Of a DNA stretch of 64,000 nucleotides, positions 33,795 through 42,714 are shown in pieces. The stretch comes from Halorientalis sp. Lineage in GTDB: Archaea > Halobacteriota > Halobacteria > Halobacteriales > Haloarculaceae. Within the stretch, counting starts at the first letter, position 1; each line of letters starts with the position of its first letter. The notes beneath the pieces are model-generated. The model searched no databases, was not told where the DNA came from, and saw only the letters and a program-made list of their open reading frames with translations. The stretch is from positions 93,563-157,562 of the forward strand of contig NZ_JAQCNH010000055.1 in the NCBI RefSeq assembly GCF_028275115.1. Direction: 5' to 3'. Position numbers and translations under genes: made by a program.

Positions 33795-34862
33795 ATGGCA
33801 CAAGCGAGTCAGCAGTTCGGTGAATGGCCGCTCAAACGGTTGATGACCGAGGTCGTCGGGTCCGGTCACAAGTCCGCCGAGGACATGGGCCGTGACCAAG
33901 CACGGGAGGCGTTCCAGCGAATCCTTGCCGGCGAGCCCGACCCCACGACGCTGGGGGCGTTCTGGCTGGCCAACCGCTGGAAGCGCAACAGTCCGGAGGA
34001 ACTGGCCGCCTACACCGACGTGATGCGCGAGGAATCCGTCGTGGTGGCTCCACCCGACGCCGACCCCGTCGACTGCGGGGCCAACTACGACGGCAAACAC
34101 TCGACGGCCATCCTCGGCGTCGCCGCGGGTGTCGTCGCGGCCGCGGCCGGTACGCCAGTCGTCGTCCACTCCGGCGACCGCGTGCCGACCCAGAAGCTCG
34201 ACGCGTACAAGCACGTGCTGGACGAACTCGGCGTTCGCACGGAACTCGACCCCACGGAGAGCGCAGCGATGGTCGACGAGGCCGGTTTCGGCTACTACTA
34301 CCAGCCCGCGTTCAACCCTGGCATCGAGGACCTCTGGGATCGTCGGGATATGATGGGTGTGCGCTCGTTCGTCAACACCGTCGAGACGCTTGCCAACCCG
34401 GCCGATGCCGACGTGCATCTGGGCAGTTTCTACCACCTGGCCTTCGCGGAGAAAATCGTCGACACCTTCCGGCAGGCCCAGGCACAGGACGTGTCCCGCG
34501 TGCTGATGTTCCAGGGCCAGGAGGGGTACGACGACATTCGGCCGGGGTCGACCGTCGTCGCGGAGTGGTCCGACGGTGAGGAGCTCTCGGACTTCGAGAT
34601 CGAAACTGCAAACTACGGCATGGACTTCAGCGGCGAGGACCTGGAAGTCGAGGACATCGCGGACGAGTCGGCCGCGATCACCGAAGCGGTCCTCACAGGT
34701 GACCGCGACGACCAGTTCGCCGACGCAGTTGCAGTCAACGCCGCCCTGCGGATGTACGCCCGCGAAGACGTGGACAGCCTCGAAGACGGACTCGAAGCCG
34801 CGCGAGAGGTCATCGAAAGCGGCGACGCCGAAGCGGTGCTGGACGACCTCCGGGCGTTCTGA
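33795..34862 (+). CDS. Anthranilate phosphoribosyltransferase-like protein (TrpD family)
   Basis: The 355-residue protein aligns with TrpD architecture: an N-terminal helical cap (EDMGRDQAREAFQRILAGEP, LGAFWLANRWKRNSPEELAA), then the PRPP-type NYDGKHSTAILGVAAGVVAA and VVHSGDRVPTQK, in place of the canonical GTGGD and SGSAD. The changed PRPP/anthranilate motifs and lack of neighbouring trp genes suggest a TrpD2-like paralogue with another substrate, as found in many prokaryotes. Confidence 0.8.
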   Translation: MAQASQQFGEWPLKRLMTEVVGSGHKSAEDMGRDQAREAFQRILAGEPDPTTLGAFWLANRWKRNSPEELAAYTDVMREESVVVAPPDADPVDCGANYDGKHSTAILGVAAGVVAAAAGTPVVVHSGDRVPTQKLDAYKHVLDELGVRTELDPTESAAMVDEAGFGYYYQPAFNPGIEDLWDRRDMMGVRSFVNTVETLANPADADVHLGSFYHLAFAEKIVDTFRQAQAQDVSRVLMFQGQEGYDDIRPGSTVVAEWSDGEELSDFEIETANYGMDFSGEDLEVEDIADESAAITEAVLTGDRDDQFADAVAVNAALRMYAREDVDSLEDGLEAAREVIESGDAEAVLDDLRAF

Positions 34863-34868
34863 CCCCCG

Positions 34869-35258
34869 TCACCGGCTCCCGATTACGAATCGGGCGACGG
34901 CGTAGTCGGCGGCGACGACCGCCGCGAACGCCAGCAGCACGGCCCCGTCGCCGCCGAGAACCGGGACCGAGAGGAAAATAATGGCGAGGAGTTGGCCGGC
35001 GACGACGGTTCCGGCGACCGCCCCCCAGCCGGCGGCGCGAGGCATGTCGTAGCTATCCGGCCAGTAGCTCCGGTAGACGAAGGGTGGCATGAACACGATG
35101 GCCAGTGTCGCGAAGGTCGCGGGGTAAGTGATCGTCCCCAGGCGCTCGGTCAGGAAGTAGACGACCGGGAGTGCGAGAGCGGCACAGATGCTGAAAATCG
35201 TCTTCTCCGGCGTCAGCCATCCCGCAGACCCGGATGCGTCGGCCTCTCGATTGCTCAT
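34869..35258 (-). CDS. Small polytopic membrane protein
   Basis: The 129-residue protein begins MSNREADASGSAGWLTPEK and has four transmembrane helices spanning most of the remainder. The hydrophilic loop YRSYWPDSYDMPRAAGW is conserved-looking but unassigned. Its stop converges with the TrpD-like gene with 6 bases between. No family recognised. Confidence 0.7.
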   Translation of the reverse strand: MSNREADASGSAGWLTPEKTIFSICAALALPVVYFLTERLGTITYPATFATLAIVFMPPFVYRSYWPDSYDMPRAAGWGAVAGTVVAGQLLAIIFLSVPVLGGDGAVLLAFAAVVAADYAVARFVIGSR

Positions 35259-35351
35259 GTCGAAACCGTTGCGGGCAGGCACATAAAACACGTACTGTCT
35301 GTGTCGTGCGGGTGTGGAGGCGGTGTCAAATAGGTGGGCAGCGGTGTGGAC

Positions 35352-35481
35352 GAGTATCCGGCGCGCGGAGCGCGCCGGTTCTCGCGGGCGGCGACGCCGC
35401 TCGCGCCAGTTTTTGCCCCAGCTTTTTCCGAGGAGCGATTCGCGCCGGGGGCGCGAACCCGACGAAATAAAAACGTGGGGG
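35352..35481 (+). repeat. Double-hairpin intergenic element, copy A (degenerate)
   Basis: A hairpin with 9-base arms (35358-35366 and 35370-35378) and a second palindrome near 35388-35400 precede the shared cagtttttgccccagctttt block (35407-), a further TTCGCGCC/GCGCGAA hairpin near 35439, and the aaataaaaacgtggggg end. It matches the layout of copies near 39.4 and 50.9 kb, but with more changes. It lies between divergent genes, so it cannot be only a terminator. Confidence 0.55.
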
Positions 35482-35520
35482 TGCGGTAGGCTTATTGGTC
35501 CCAACCGCTTCGGTCGGACA

Positions 35521-36165
35521 ATGAGTGACGATACGACGCCGAGTGGCCGGCTCTCGACGGGTGTCGACCTGCTCGACAGGGGTCTCGGTGGCGGTGTCCC
35601 GGCGGGGAGTCTCGTCGCGGTATCGGCGCTCCCGCGCGCACAGAGCGAACCGCTCCTGTACGCGATGGCGGCCGCGAACTCGACGCGATACCTCTCGGCG
35701 CTCCGGCCGGCGGAGGAGGTCGCCGACGCGCTGACGACGGCCGTGCCCGTCGAGAAAGCGGCACTAGACGTCGACGTCCGCTCCGTCGACGGCGACGACG
35801 CGCTCGGCGCGCCCGAGGAGTTCCTGGGTGGACTGGAAGCCAACTCGCTGTTGGTCGTCGATCCGACGACTGAGCTGGAACAGGGCGACCGACATCGGTA
35901 CACCGATTTTCTGGACACCTGTAAGCGGGCGCTCCGGATGACCGACAGCGTCGGGCTGTTTCACTGTCACGAGAACACGCCGTCGGTCCTCCGGCGGGAC
36001 ATGACGCTGGCCCGGGCCGATCAGGTGTGGGACGTGCGGATGGACGTGGTCGACCGGTCGGTCAAGACCTGTCTGGCGGTCACAAAAGTTCGGGGCGGGA
36101 CGCCGTTCGGGCTGGTCGAGCTTAGCTTCGACGAGGCAGGTGTGTCCGCGACCGTCGGCGACTAG
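35521..36165 (+). CDS. RecA/Rad55-like protein lacking a Walker A lysine
   Basis: The 214-residue protein opens like a KaiC/Rad55 domain ([24 protein letters not shown]), but the P-loop Gly-Lys-Ser/Thr is replaced by [10 protein letters not shown] Walker B-like [14 protein letters not shown] and later strands remain. Nucleotide hydrolysis is therefore unlikely. Similar degenerate RecA-like proteins are common in haloarchaea with probable regulatory or partner-binding roles. A related protein lies at 56.6 kb. Confidence 0.72.
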   Translation: MSDDTTPSGRLSTGVDLLDRGLGGGVPAGSLVAVSALPRAQSEPLLYAMAAANSTRYLSALRPAEEVADALTTAVPVEKAALDVDVRSVDGDDALGAPEEFLGGLEANSLLVVDPTTELEQGDRHRYTDFLDTCKRALRMTDSVGLFHCHENTPSVLRRDMTLARADQVWDVRMDVVDRSVKTCLAVTKVRGGTPFGLVELSFDEAGVSATVGD

Positions 36166-36202
36166 CACCAGACTTTTCACCCGACCGAGCGGAAGAAAAA
36201 CT

Positions 36203-36751
36203 ATGAGCGACATGGCGGTGACGCTGCATACGAACCACGGCGACATCGAGATCGATCTGTTCGACGAGCGTGCACCGAAGACCGTCGAGAACTTCGTCAC
36301 CCTGGCGAAACACGACCCTGCGGCCGACGACGACCCCGCGCCCGGGACGACCACTTGGGAGGACCCCGAAAGCGGTGAGGTCCGCGGCGACTCGCTGTAC
36401 GAGGGGGTCACCTTCCATCGGATCATCGAGGACTTCATGATCCAAGGCGGAGACCCGACCGGCACCGGCCGCGGCGGTCCCGGCTACCAGTTCGACGACG
36501 AGTTCCACGAGGAACTGCGCCACGACGGCCCCGGCAAGCTCTCGATGGCAAACAGCGGCCCCAACACGAACGGCTCACAGTTTTTCATCACGCTGGACGC
36601 CCAGCCCCACCTGGACGACAAACACGCCGTCTTCGGCGAAGTCGCGGACGGCATGGACGTCGTCGAGGAGATCGGCAACGTGTCGACGGACGGGCAGGAC
36701 GAGCCGCACGACCCGGTCGAAATCGAAGACGTCACGCTCCACGGTAGCTAA
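36203..36751 (+). CDS. Peptidyl-prolyl cis-trans isomerase (cyclophilin)
   Basis: The 182-residue protein carries cyclophilin motifs: [34 protein letters not shown] with catalytic Arg, [21 protein letters not shown] and [18 protein letters not shown]. It catalyses proline isomerisation in the cytosol. An insert of about 25 residues after NFVTLA ([20 protein letters not shown]) is typical of haloarchaeal versions. The end overlaps a convergent lipoprotein gene by 20 bases. Confidence 0.95.
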   Translation: MSDMAVTLHTNHGDIEIDLFDERAPKTVENFVTLAKHDPAADDDPAPGTTTWEDPESGEVRGDSLYEGVTFHRIIEDFMIQGGDPTGTGRGGPGYQFDDEFHEELRHDGPGKLSMANSGPNTNGSQFFITLDAQPHLDDKHAVFGEVADGMDVVEEIGNVSTDGQDEPHDPVEIEDVTLHGS

Positions 36752-37202
36752 TCCCGCGTCTGTACGCCGGTACAGTCTTGGCCGTCCTCGGGACGCTCGG
36801 GTGAGACGGTTTCGGCGTCGACGCTCGCGGTCGTCTTTTTGCATCGCCGGGACCACGCCAGCGGATTCGGAACCGGGCCACGTTGGTCGGCGCACCGACG
36901 AGGATATCGTCGCCTGGTTCGGCCGGAGACGGTTGGCAGGCCAGTTCCCCGCCAGCCCAGACGGCCCAACCGCCACCCTGCTGGCCGTCTGTCAGGACGA
37001 CGAATTGTGCGGTGTTGGCGGCGGTGAATCGGTCGCCGATGGCGTGCTCGACTCGACAGGCAGAGGGACGGGTCCCGCGAACACGGGAGACAGCGAAGTC
37101 ACCGTCGGGCGACGACCGAGTCAGGGTCGAGTCACCAATGCCGAGACAGCCGGCGAAGGCTGTGACGCCAGTAGCTGCGATAGCGCGTCTGCGACCGACC
37201 AT
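36732..37202 (-). CDS. Putative lipoprotein
   Basis: The 156-residue protein starts [21 protein letters not shown], a twin-Arg-like signal with lipobox FAGC, typical of secreted haloarchaeal lipoproteins. The mature part has no recognised domain. The C-terminal 30 residues are basic and Pro-rich, and overlap the cyclophilin 3' end by 20 bases, so a frameshift or mis-called end is possible. Confidence 0.55.
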   Translation of the reverse strand: MVGRRRAIAATGVTAFAGCLGIGDSTLTRSSPDGDFAVSRVRGTRPSACRVEHAIGDRFTAANTAQFVVLTDGQQGGGWAVWAGGELACQPSPAEPGDDILVGAPTNVARFRIRWRGPGDAKRRPRASTPKPSHPSVPRTAKTVPAYRRGISYRGA

Positions 37203-37288
37203 GGGTAGACGTGTGTTCCAGTGGAAAGAGGGTGTTCCTCCGGACCGGAAGCGACAGACGAAAGGTCGGCAGTGCACAACGTGGTGGT

Positions 37289-37630
37289 ATGAGCGAGGCG
37301 GACGAACCGGTGGATCCCAGCGAGATCGGCGAGCAGAACGCGCCGCCGGTCGAAGCGAAGCCGTACAAGATCATCTTCGAGGCGAACAAGTGCTTCGGCG
37401 CGGGCAAGTGTGCGGAGTACTCGGACAACTGGAGTTTGGACATCTCGACCGGTATCGCCAAGCCCGAGGCCTACTTCTTCGACGAGGAGGAACTCGACCA
37501 CAACGTCGCGGCCGCGGAGGCCTGTCCGGCGAAAAAGGACAAGGGAATTATCCACGTCGTGGATCGCCGGACGAACGAGGAGGTCGCCCCTGACCCCGAG
37601 GGCGACGGGACGCTCAGCGTCGACTGGTAG
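37289..37630 (+). CDS. Ferredoxin
   Basis: The 113-residue protein has NKCFGAGKCAEYSDNW and a later EACPAKKDKGI, giving three Cys in the pattern of a [3Fe-4S]-type ferredoxin (CxxxxxC...CP), in a typical acidic haloarchaeal scaffold. It probably transfers electrons to cytochrome P450 or other oxidoreductases; the partner is unknown. It starts at an ATG after a TATA-poor spacer. Confidence 0.82.
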   Translation: MSEADEPVDPSEIGEQNAPPVEAKPYKIIFEANKCFGAGKCAEYSDNWSLDISTGIAKPEAYFFDEEELDHNVAAAEACPAKKDKGIIHVVDRRTNEEVAPDPEGDGTLSVDW

Positions 37631-37788
37631 GCGTCACCGCTGGGTTGTCCCGCTGTGGAGCGGTTGCCCTCTGCAGCCCAGCAGACGTCACCGGGGTGCG
37701 GTCGTTTGGCGCGCCGCCGGTTGACGGGGCGAACGAAGCCGTGGCGGACCGAAACCGACAAACCCCTCACGGATGGAGAAACGAATGT

Positions 37789-37872
37789 GCGAGGGTAGCC
37801 AAGCCTGGAAACGGCGGCGGACTTAAGATCCGCTCCCGTAGGGGTCCAGGGGTTCAAATCCCCTCCCTCGCA
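37789..37872 (+). tRNA. tRNA-Leu (TAA)
   Basis: An 84-base class II tRNA: acceptor GCGAGGG/CCCTCGC, D-arm with GCCAAGCCTGG, anticodon loop ACTTAAGA with anticodon TAA, a long variable arm (CTCCCGTAGGGGT) and T-arm AGGGG-TTCAAAT-CCCCT. The discriminator base is A. No intron is visible. Confidence 0.93.
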
Positions 37873-38318
37873 TGAGGCCGCGCCACAGTTCGTGGCGCGG
37901 GCGAATCGTTATGTGATTTGAATCAGGGGAGTCTCAGCACCCGAACGCACTGAGGGCGACCGTCTCCACGTGGTTCGAATCCCTCTCTCGCGCGACGGAT
38001 TGTTCTCGTCTGGAGTCGCAACGAGAGGCGTCCTCGACGTTCTCGGGGCCGCGAGATGAGCTGGACCGGTCCCGAACGGGCCGGACCGCTGGCGGCCGCG
38101 CTCGACCGGAGCGAGGGGAGAGAAGAGTGAGAGACGGTCGGGGACCGCATGGAGACCGAGTCGTAACCGCGAGTAGTGGCCGCGCAGCGGTCGAAACACA
38201 CGAACCCGGCGAAGTGGGGTGGTGTGAAGGGCACGCGCGTCCGTCTCCGCCGAAGGTCGGTAATAGATCCAACTCCGACACAACGCGTTTTTGTCGTCCG
38301 CTCACCTATTCGAAGGCA
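37873..38318. other. Intergenic stretch with a tRNA 3'-end-like fragment
   Basis: No gene is evident. At 37962-37990 the sequence (ccacgtggttcgaatccctctctcgcgc) reads like a T-arm and acceptor 3' strand of a tRNA, but the 5' half is missing, so it could be a relic of a tRNA copy or an old integration site. The remainder is GC-rich with short palindromes and no protein-like frame. Confidence 0.5.
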
Positions 38319-38834
38319 ATGACTGACGGGATTCCCGAGCGAGCCGAGCGTGCCTTCGAGGGTCACGAGGCCTTCGAGCGCGACGGTGACAGCTTCGTCG
38401 TGACGACGACGCGATTCGACGGCCGCGTAACGGCGGCCGAGACCGACGACTGGGCGCTCTCCTACCGGTTGGTAGTGCAGACACCGATGCTATCGGCGGC
38501 CGTCGACGGCGACGTGGGGGACGCCGTGGAGGCGGGTTGGTTCGACACTCTCGAGCGCCGGCTGAAAGACGCACCGTCGGTCACCCGGACCGACGTGACA
38601 CTCGACGAGATGACGCTCACCGAAGACGGAACCGAGGCCGTCGCCGAGTTCGCCTTCGAGTTCGACAACGCCGACCGCGCGCCGGACGTGGCGAAGGCCT
38701 TCGCGGAGTACGTCGAGGGGACCTACGTCGAGGGCGTCGTGCCGGGCTACGACTACGAGGGCGTCGTCGCGGACCTCATGGGCAAGGCGGCGAGCCAGGG
38801 TGGGGACGGGAGCCGCGGCGGGACGCCACTGTGA
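38319..38834 (+). CDS. DUF5813-type haloarchaeal protein
   Basis: The 171-residue acidic protein (MTDGIPERAERAFEGHEAFE) has an alpha/beta fold with TTRFDGRVTAAETDDWAL and VTRTDVTLDEMTL. It belongs to a haloarchaea-specific family recorded as DUF5813 to my memory, with no known function. No catalytic motif is obvious. It is convergent with the DUF1648 gene, 7 bases apart. Confidence 0.7.
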   Translation: MTDGIPERAERAFEGHEAFERDGDSFVVTTTRFDGRVTAAETDDWALSYRLVVQTPMLSAAVDGDVGDAVEAGWFDTLERRLKDAPSVTRTDVTLDEMTLTEDGTEAVAEFAFEFDNADRAPDVAKAFAEYVEGTYVEGVVPGYDYEGVVADLMGKAASQGGDGSRGGTPL

Positions 38835-38841
38835 GCGGCAG

Positions 38842-39261
38842 TCAGACGCCGAGTCCGTACTCGCGGACGATGCCGTAGCCGGCGACCAGCGTGCCCCACG
38901 CGAGGACACCGACCAGCACGAGGTCGAACGGGACGGCGTAGCCGAGGTTCACGGCGAGGACGAGTCCCTGGACGGCCGCGAGCAGGAGCATCGTCGCGAC
39001 CGTGATGCCGGTCATCGTTCGGGGGTCGTCCGGCGGATCGACCCGGGCCGACCACCGTAACACGGCGTGAGTCAGGACCATCACGACCGGCACGGCCGCC
39101 ACCGCGACGGCCTTCGGGGCGAAGGTGTCGGGCTGTCCCGACGCCGAGAAGTGGATCGCCATCTCGGCGGGGAGGCGGGGGTAGACGGCGAGACCGGCCA
39201 GCGCGGTGAGCAGAGCCAGTCCACCGCTCATCGCATCAAGACGGGTCAGGGACCGGGCCAT
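38842..39261 (-). CDS. DUF1648/SdpI-like membrane protein
   Basis: The 139-residue protein has four transmembrane helices and the DUF1648 signature LPAEMAIHFSASGQPDTF between the first two. Proteins of this type include SdpI-family immunity components, but many are of unknown role. The start at 39261 (MARSLTRLDAM) is the first Met before the helix. Confidence 0.8.
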   Translation of the reverse strand: MARSLTRLDAMSGGLALLTALAGLAVYPRLPAEMAIHFSASGQPDTFAPKAVAVAAVPVVMVLTHAVLRWSARVDPPDDPRTMTGITVATMLLLAAVQGLVLAVNLGYAVPFDLVLVGVLAWGTLVAGYGIVREYGLGV

Positions 39262-39355
39262 GGGGACAGTGTCTGCTGGCGGGGAGAAGTGCGTACCGGA
39301 GCGGTGGCTGATCGGTTGCGGTGGCTGAGCGGTTGCGGTCGCACGGGCACAGCAA

Positions 39356-39446
39356 CCGCGAGCGCGCTGTTCGCGCTCGCGGCAGTTTTTCCCCAAGTTT
39401 TTGTAAAGGGGTTCGCCCAGCGAACCCCCTGCAGTAAAAAGTGGGA
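39356..39446 (+). repeat. Double-hairpin intergenic element, copy B
   Basis: A perfect 11-base inverted repeat (39356-39366 and 39372-39382, loop CTGTT), a cagtttttccccaagttttt spacer, a second hairpin with arms ggggttcgc/gcgaacccc (39408-39416 and 39420-39428), then gcagtaaaaagtggg. It abuts the stop of the minus-strand RAM gene at 39450. Confidence 0.7.
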
Positions 39447-39449
39447 GCC

Positions 39450-39680
39450 CTAATCCATCGCGATGTACGTCTGCGTGCTCTCGACGCCGTCGGTCTCCTG
39501 GATACCGGAGGCGGCCACGTCCTTGACGGCGGCGGGGGAGTCCACCTCGACCTTCGCGATGAAGTCCACGTCGCCGGCGACGATGGATGACTCAACAACG
39601 CCGTCGACACTGTCGATGTCGGCCTTGATGCGGTCGGCGTCGCCAGTGTGGGCCTTCACCATGACGTAGGCGACGACCAC
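39450..39680 (-). CDS. Lrp/AsnC ligand-binding (RAM) domain protein
   Basis: The 76-residue protein is a lone RAM domain without a helix-turn-helix: AYVMVKAHTGDADRIKADID, VVESSIVAGDVDFIAKVEV, GVESTQTYIAM. Such stand-alone domains bind amino acids or partner regulators. It starts at a GTG (39680) just after the trkA stop (39683), so the two are in one operon. A same-length paralogue lies on the other side of trkA at 40489. Confidence 0.85.
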   Translation of the reverse strand: MVVAYVMVKAHTGDADRIKADIDSVDGVVESSIVAGDVDFIAKVEVDSPAAVKDVAASGIQETDGVESTQTYIAMD

Positions 39681-39682
39681 GG

Positions 39683-40372
39683 TCAGACACCCCCTGCAGC
39701 GGTGGCGCGGGCCCGGTCGTCCCCGACGACGATTCGACACACGTCGTCGAGCACACCGAAGTCGGCGAGGACGACCAGTCGGTCGTCCGCCTCCAACGAG
39801 GCGTCGGCACTAGGGAGGCCGTAGGCTGCGTCCTGTTTGCCGAAAGCGAGGACGCGGGAGTTCGCGGGTAGTTCGAGTTCGCTCAGGGTGTAGCCGTGCA
39901 CCGGCGAGTCGGCCGTCACGGTCAACTCGACCATCTGGAGGTTCCGGGCGATGTCGGCGACGGCGCGGATCGACCCACCCATCAGGGCGTTCTTGGCAGC
40001 GATGGCGCCCAGTCGCTCGGGGTAAATCACTTCGTCGACCTCCGAGGCGTACTTCCGATAGATGTCTTCGCGGTAGCCCCCGTCGATTCGCAGTACCGTG
40101 CGACAGCCGTGGTGTTTGGCGATCATGCAGGCGATGAAGTTGTCGTTCAGATTGCCCGACAGCGCGCCCAGAGCATCCGCAGTCGCCAGATCGGCCTTCG
40201 CGAGTACTGCTTCTGTCGAGCCGTCACCCTCGATCACGTCGAGCCCTTCTTTCCGGGCGCGGTCGGCCGAGGTCGGGTCATTCTCGACGACGACGACCTC
40301 GTGGCCGTTCTCCTGCAGGACGCGGGCGGTCCGGAGCCCGACGCGACCGATACCCATGATGACTATTCTCAT
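39683..40372 (-). CDS. TrkA-like potassium channel regulatory (RCK) protein
   Basis: The 229-residue protein has a TrkA-N/RCK domain with the NAD-binding glycine pattern (IMGIGRVGLRTARVL, acidic end VVVVEND) and a TrkA-C domain (VHGYTLSELELPANSRVLAF). It probably regulates a Trk or K+ channel pore in the membrane, gated by NAD or nucleotide. No pore gene is in the window. It is operonic with the RAM protein downstream and divergent from another. Confidence 0.9.
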   Translation of the reverse strand: MRIVIMGIGRVGLRTARVLQENGHEVVVVENDPTSADRARKEGLDVIEGDGSTEAVLAKADLATADALGALSGNLNDNFIACMIAKHHGCRTVLRIDGGYREDIYRKYASEVDEVIYPERLGAIAAKNALMGGSIRAVADIARNLQMVELTVTADSPVHGYTLSELELPANSRVLAFGKQDAAYGLPSADASLEADDRLVVLADFGVLDDVCRIVVGDDRARATAAGGV

Positions 40373-40488
40373 GTGCCATACTCTGCCACGGGAAGGGATA
40401 AATCTATTCCGGAGGCCTGCCAGTTATGATGCGAAACGGCATTGTATCTGGATAAAAGCTTTTGATGTGTGGTGAAGTAGCAAGGGAC

Positions 40489-40719
40489 ATGCTTCGGGCC
40501 TACATCATGGTGAAGACGGCGGCGGGCAGGTCGGAGGCGCTACTGGAAGCGACACAGTCGCTCCCGGGGGTCACCGAGGCACATATCGTCGCCGGAAAGT
40601 ACGACATTATTATTGAGGCCCAGGGCGAGGAGGTGTACAACGTGATGCACTCCGTCGCGACGGACGTCCGGGACCTCGACGGCGTCGTGGACACGCGAAC
40701 CTATATTTGCTTAGAGTAG
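40489..40719 (+). CDS. Lrp/AsnC ligand-binding (RAM) domain protein
   Basis: The 76-residue protein (MLRAYIMVKTAAGRSEALLE) is a lone RAM domain like the protein at 39450, sharing AYxMVK and THIVAG-like segments (TEAHIVAGKYDIIIEAQGEE). It is divergent from trkA across 116 bases. A TATA-like run ataaaag lies about 30 bases upstream. The arrangement RAM-TrkA-RAM suggests joint control of potassium handling. Confidence 0.85.
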   Translation: MLRAYIMVKTAAGRSEALLEATQSLPGVTEAHIVAGKYDIIIEAQGEEVYNVMHSVATDVRDLDGVVDTRTYICLE

Positions 40720-41010
40720 TCAGGAAACGACGGCGGCCCGTCACTCGCTGCCGTGTCGGCCACGACCCGCCTCGCACTGTGCTACCGGTCGCGGCGGCAG
40801 TGACTCATAGGCGAACTCAAACGCGTTGCTCGACGCGAAGGCCGGGACTGTTTCGACAGCCGTGTGGCCTCGTCCGAGTCCGGGACTGTGCGCTCGTCGA
40901 CGGCCCGGTGTCCGGCTCCACTCAGGACACGGCAGTGAACAAACGCGGTGGCAGATTCGCGACTTCGACACCATCAAGCAGTCTCGGTATATACTACGTA
41001 CATGGTCTCT

Positions 41011-41325
41011 ATGGTTGAAATCGCCGGGCTGTTGGTCATCGTCGGCCTGAACATGGCTATCGCGGCGCTGGCGACCCGCTTTTTTCGTGTCCGGCTGAAC
41101 ACGCAGTGGGGGAGCGCGCTCTACGCCGTCGTCCTCACGCCGGTACCGCTGGTGGGGACGACGATACTGCTCGGGAGCGTTCTGGGCCCGAACCTGGGGA
41201 GCGCGAGTACCGTCATGGCGCTCACGGTCCTGGTCCCGCTCGCGCTGGGCATCGCCTTCGATTTCTTCTGGATGCCCGCGCCGGACGACGTGTCCGTCCC
41301 GGACAACCGCCGCCAGCGAACGTAG
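41011..41325 (+). CDS. Small membrane protein
   Basis: The 104-residue protein has three transmembrane helices from MVEIAGLLVIVGLNMAIAALA onward and a short polar tail (PDDVSVPDNRRQRT). The upstream TATA-like GTATATAC (40987-40994) favours the ATG at 41011 or 41002. No family recognised. The 270 bases before it hold no clear gene. Confidence 0.65.
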   Translation: MVEIAGLLVIVGLNMAIAALATRFFRVRLNTQWGSALYAVVLTPVPLVGTTILLGSVLGPNLGSASTVMALTVLVPLALGIAFDFFWMPAPDDVSVPDNRRQRT

Positions 41326-41329
41326 TTCA

Positions 41330-41694
41330 ACGGAAGAGACTACATCCGACGGCTGAAATGGCCGCGATTCCAGTTTGAATAGTTCTTTTTTCTGCTTGTC
41401 GTGAAGCTCACTGCCTGCGACCTCTCCCACCACTCTGGTCATAAAACGTACACAACATTCGTAGGGAACGCGGTAGACTCTCGCCGTCTCGTTGCCCTGG
41501 TCGTCATAGAGGGAGGTTATAAATCGAGTCACGAACGCCTCCAGATGCTCAATACTCCAGTCTTCGATAATTATGCCAGAAGCCGGTCGCTCGTCAGGGC
41601 CAGCAACCAACAGTTCTGGCCCGACCTTCGAATCCAGATGTAACTGGATAGTGATATTGATACTCCGTTGAAATACAAGACGGGAACCGAATCA
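41330..41694 (-). other. Possible small gene or remnant, unidentified
   Basis: A minus-strand frame reads protein-like sequence (QLHLDSKVGPELLVAGPDER, then IIIEDWSIEHLEAFVTRFI, SLYDDQGNETARVYRVPYE) but has no ATG, only a TTG at 41610, and no good stop before the antisense of the membrane gene. The DNA is AT-richer than its neighbours. It may be a decayed or horizontally acquired small gene downstream of tmk. Confidence 0.3.
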
Positions 41695-41701
41695 CAGCGT
41701 C

Positions 41702-42283
41702 TTAGCGCCGACGTTCGATTTCACTCCGGGCAGTCGCGAGGACTGTCTCGGGTGACTGGGTGGCGTCGACCCGGACGAACCGGTCGGGTTCTGCGTCTAT
41801 CAACCGCTCGTAGTTGTCCTGAACCTGAGCGAGGTAGTCCGCCGCCTCGAACTTGTTCGTCGTCCCGCTGCGCTCGGCACCGGTCTCGGGAGCCACGTCG
41901 AAGTAGAGGGTTAGGTCGGGCGCACGCGTGAACGGGTCGTGGACGCGCTGGACGTAGGCCATCGGGTCCTCCACAGTTCCATCGAGGGTCACACCCTGGT
42001 AGGCGTAGCGCGAGTCCGAGTAACGGTCTGAGACGACGAGGTGGCCGGCGTCGAGCGCAGGGCGGACGACTCGCGAGAGGTGGTCGGCGTGGTCGGCGGT
42101 GTAGAGGAACAGTTCCGCAAGCGGGTCGGCGGCCTCGTCGCCGATGGATCGTTCGGCGGCCTCGCCGTACCAGGAATCGGTCGGCTCGCGCGTGAAAGTG
42201 ACCGAGCCGTCGAGTTCCTCGCGCAGGCCCTCCCAGACGGTGGTTTTACCGCTGCCGTCGATTCCCTCCAGCGTAATGAGCAT
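41702..42283 (-). CDS. tmk: Thymidylate kinase
   Basis: The 193-residue protein begins [20 protein letters not shown] with the Walker A loop near residues 7-14. It has DRY ([15 protein letters not shown]), the DP..Y/P motif and an LID region, all typical of bacterial-type dTMP kinase. It phosphorylates dTMP to dTDP in the cytosol. The tmk family usual length (200-210) agrees. The ATG at 42283 follows a 430-base region with no gene. Confidence 0.95.
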   Translation of the reverse strand: MLITLEGIDGSGKTTVWEGLREELDGSVTFTREPTDSWYGEAAERSIGDEAADPLAELFLYTADHADHLSRVVRPALDAGHLVVSDRYSDSRYAYQGVTLDGTVEDPMAYVQRVHDPFTRAPDLTLYFDVAPETGAERSGTTNKFEAADYLAQVQDNYERLIDAEPDRFVRVDATQSPETVLATARSEIERRR

Positions 42284-42714
42284 GTCGGTGTTGGGCGGGC
42301 GGTGTTTGTAAATCGGCCGTTCCCGTTCGGCCCGGGAGGCAGAGGGCCGGCCGCGCCGTCCGCTGAGACGGGTCGGCTTTCGGTTCCGCGACCGTGACGG
42401 GACTGCGGTCTCCGAGGATGGACACCGTGGGACGCCTCGACGGCAACGCCACTGCCGCGCTCTCAGCGAGGGGGACAGGCGGCACACGTTTTTATCGAGG
42501 GCAACCACGGACTCAGTCGCACGGCCAGTGCGGCCGCTGCCGGTTCCGAACCGTCGAACGGAGCGACGAGTGACGCAGTCGAACTCCATTAACGGGCGCG
42601 ACCCGCCTGCGGCCGTTTCTCGTTCCGGGGGAAAGTCACGGGACACCGGGCCGCTAGCCGGTGTCTGACCGGTCGCGGTACTTTTAAACGCAGATAATTC
42701 GAACGGTGAGTCGT
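42284..42714. other. Intergenic stretch before the NDUFA9-like gene
   Basis: No gene is recognised. The region contains a palindrome near 42638-42665 and a TATA-like ttttaaacg (42683-42691) about 28 bases before the ATG at 42715. Confidence 0.5.

Noticed and set aside
39356..39446. Copy B as a simple intrinsic terminator of the RAM gene
   Set aside because: The same element occurs elsewhere between divergent genes and in reverse orientation, so a mobile or structured element explains more.
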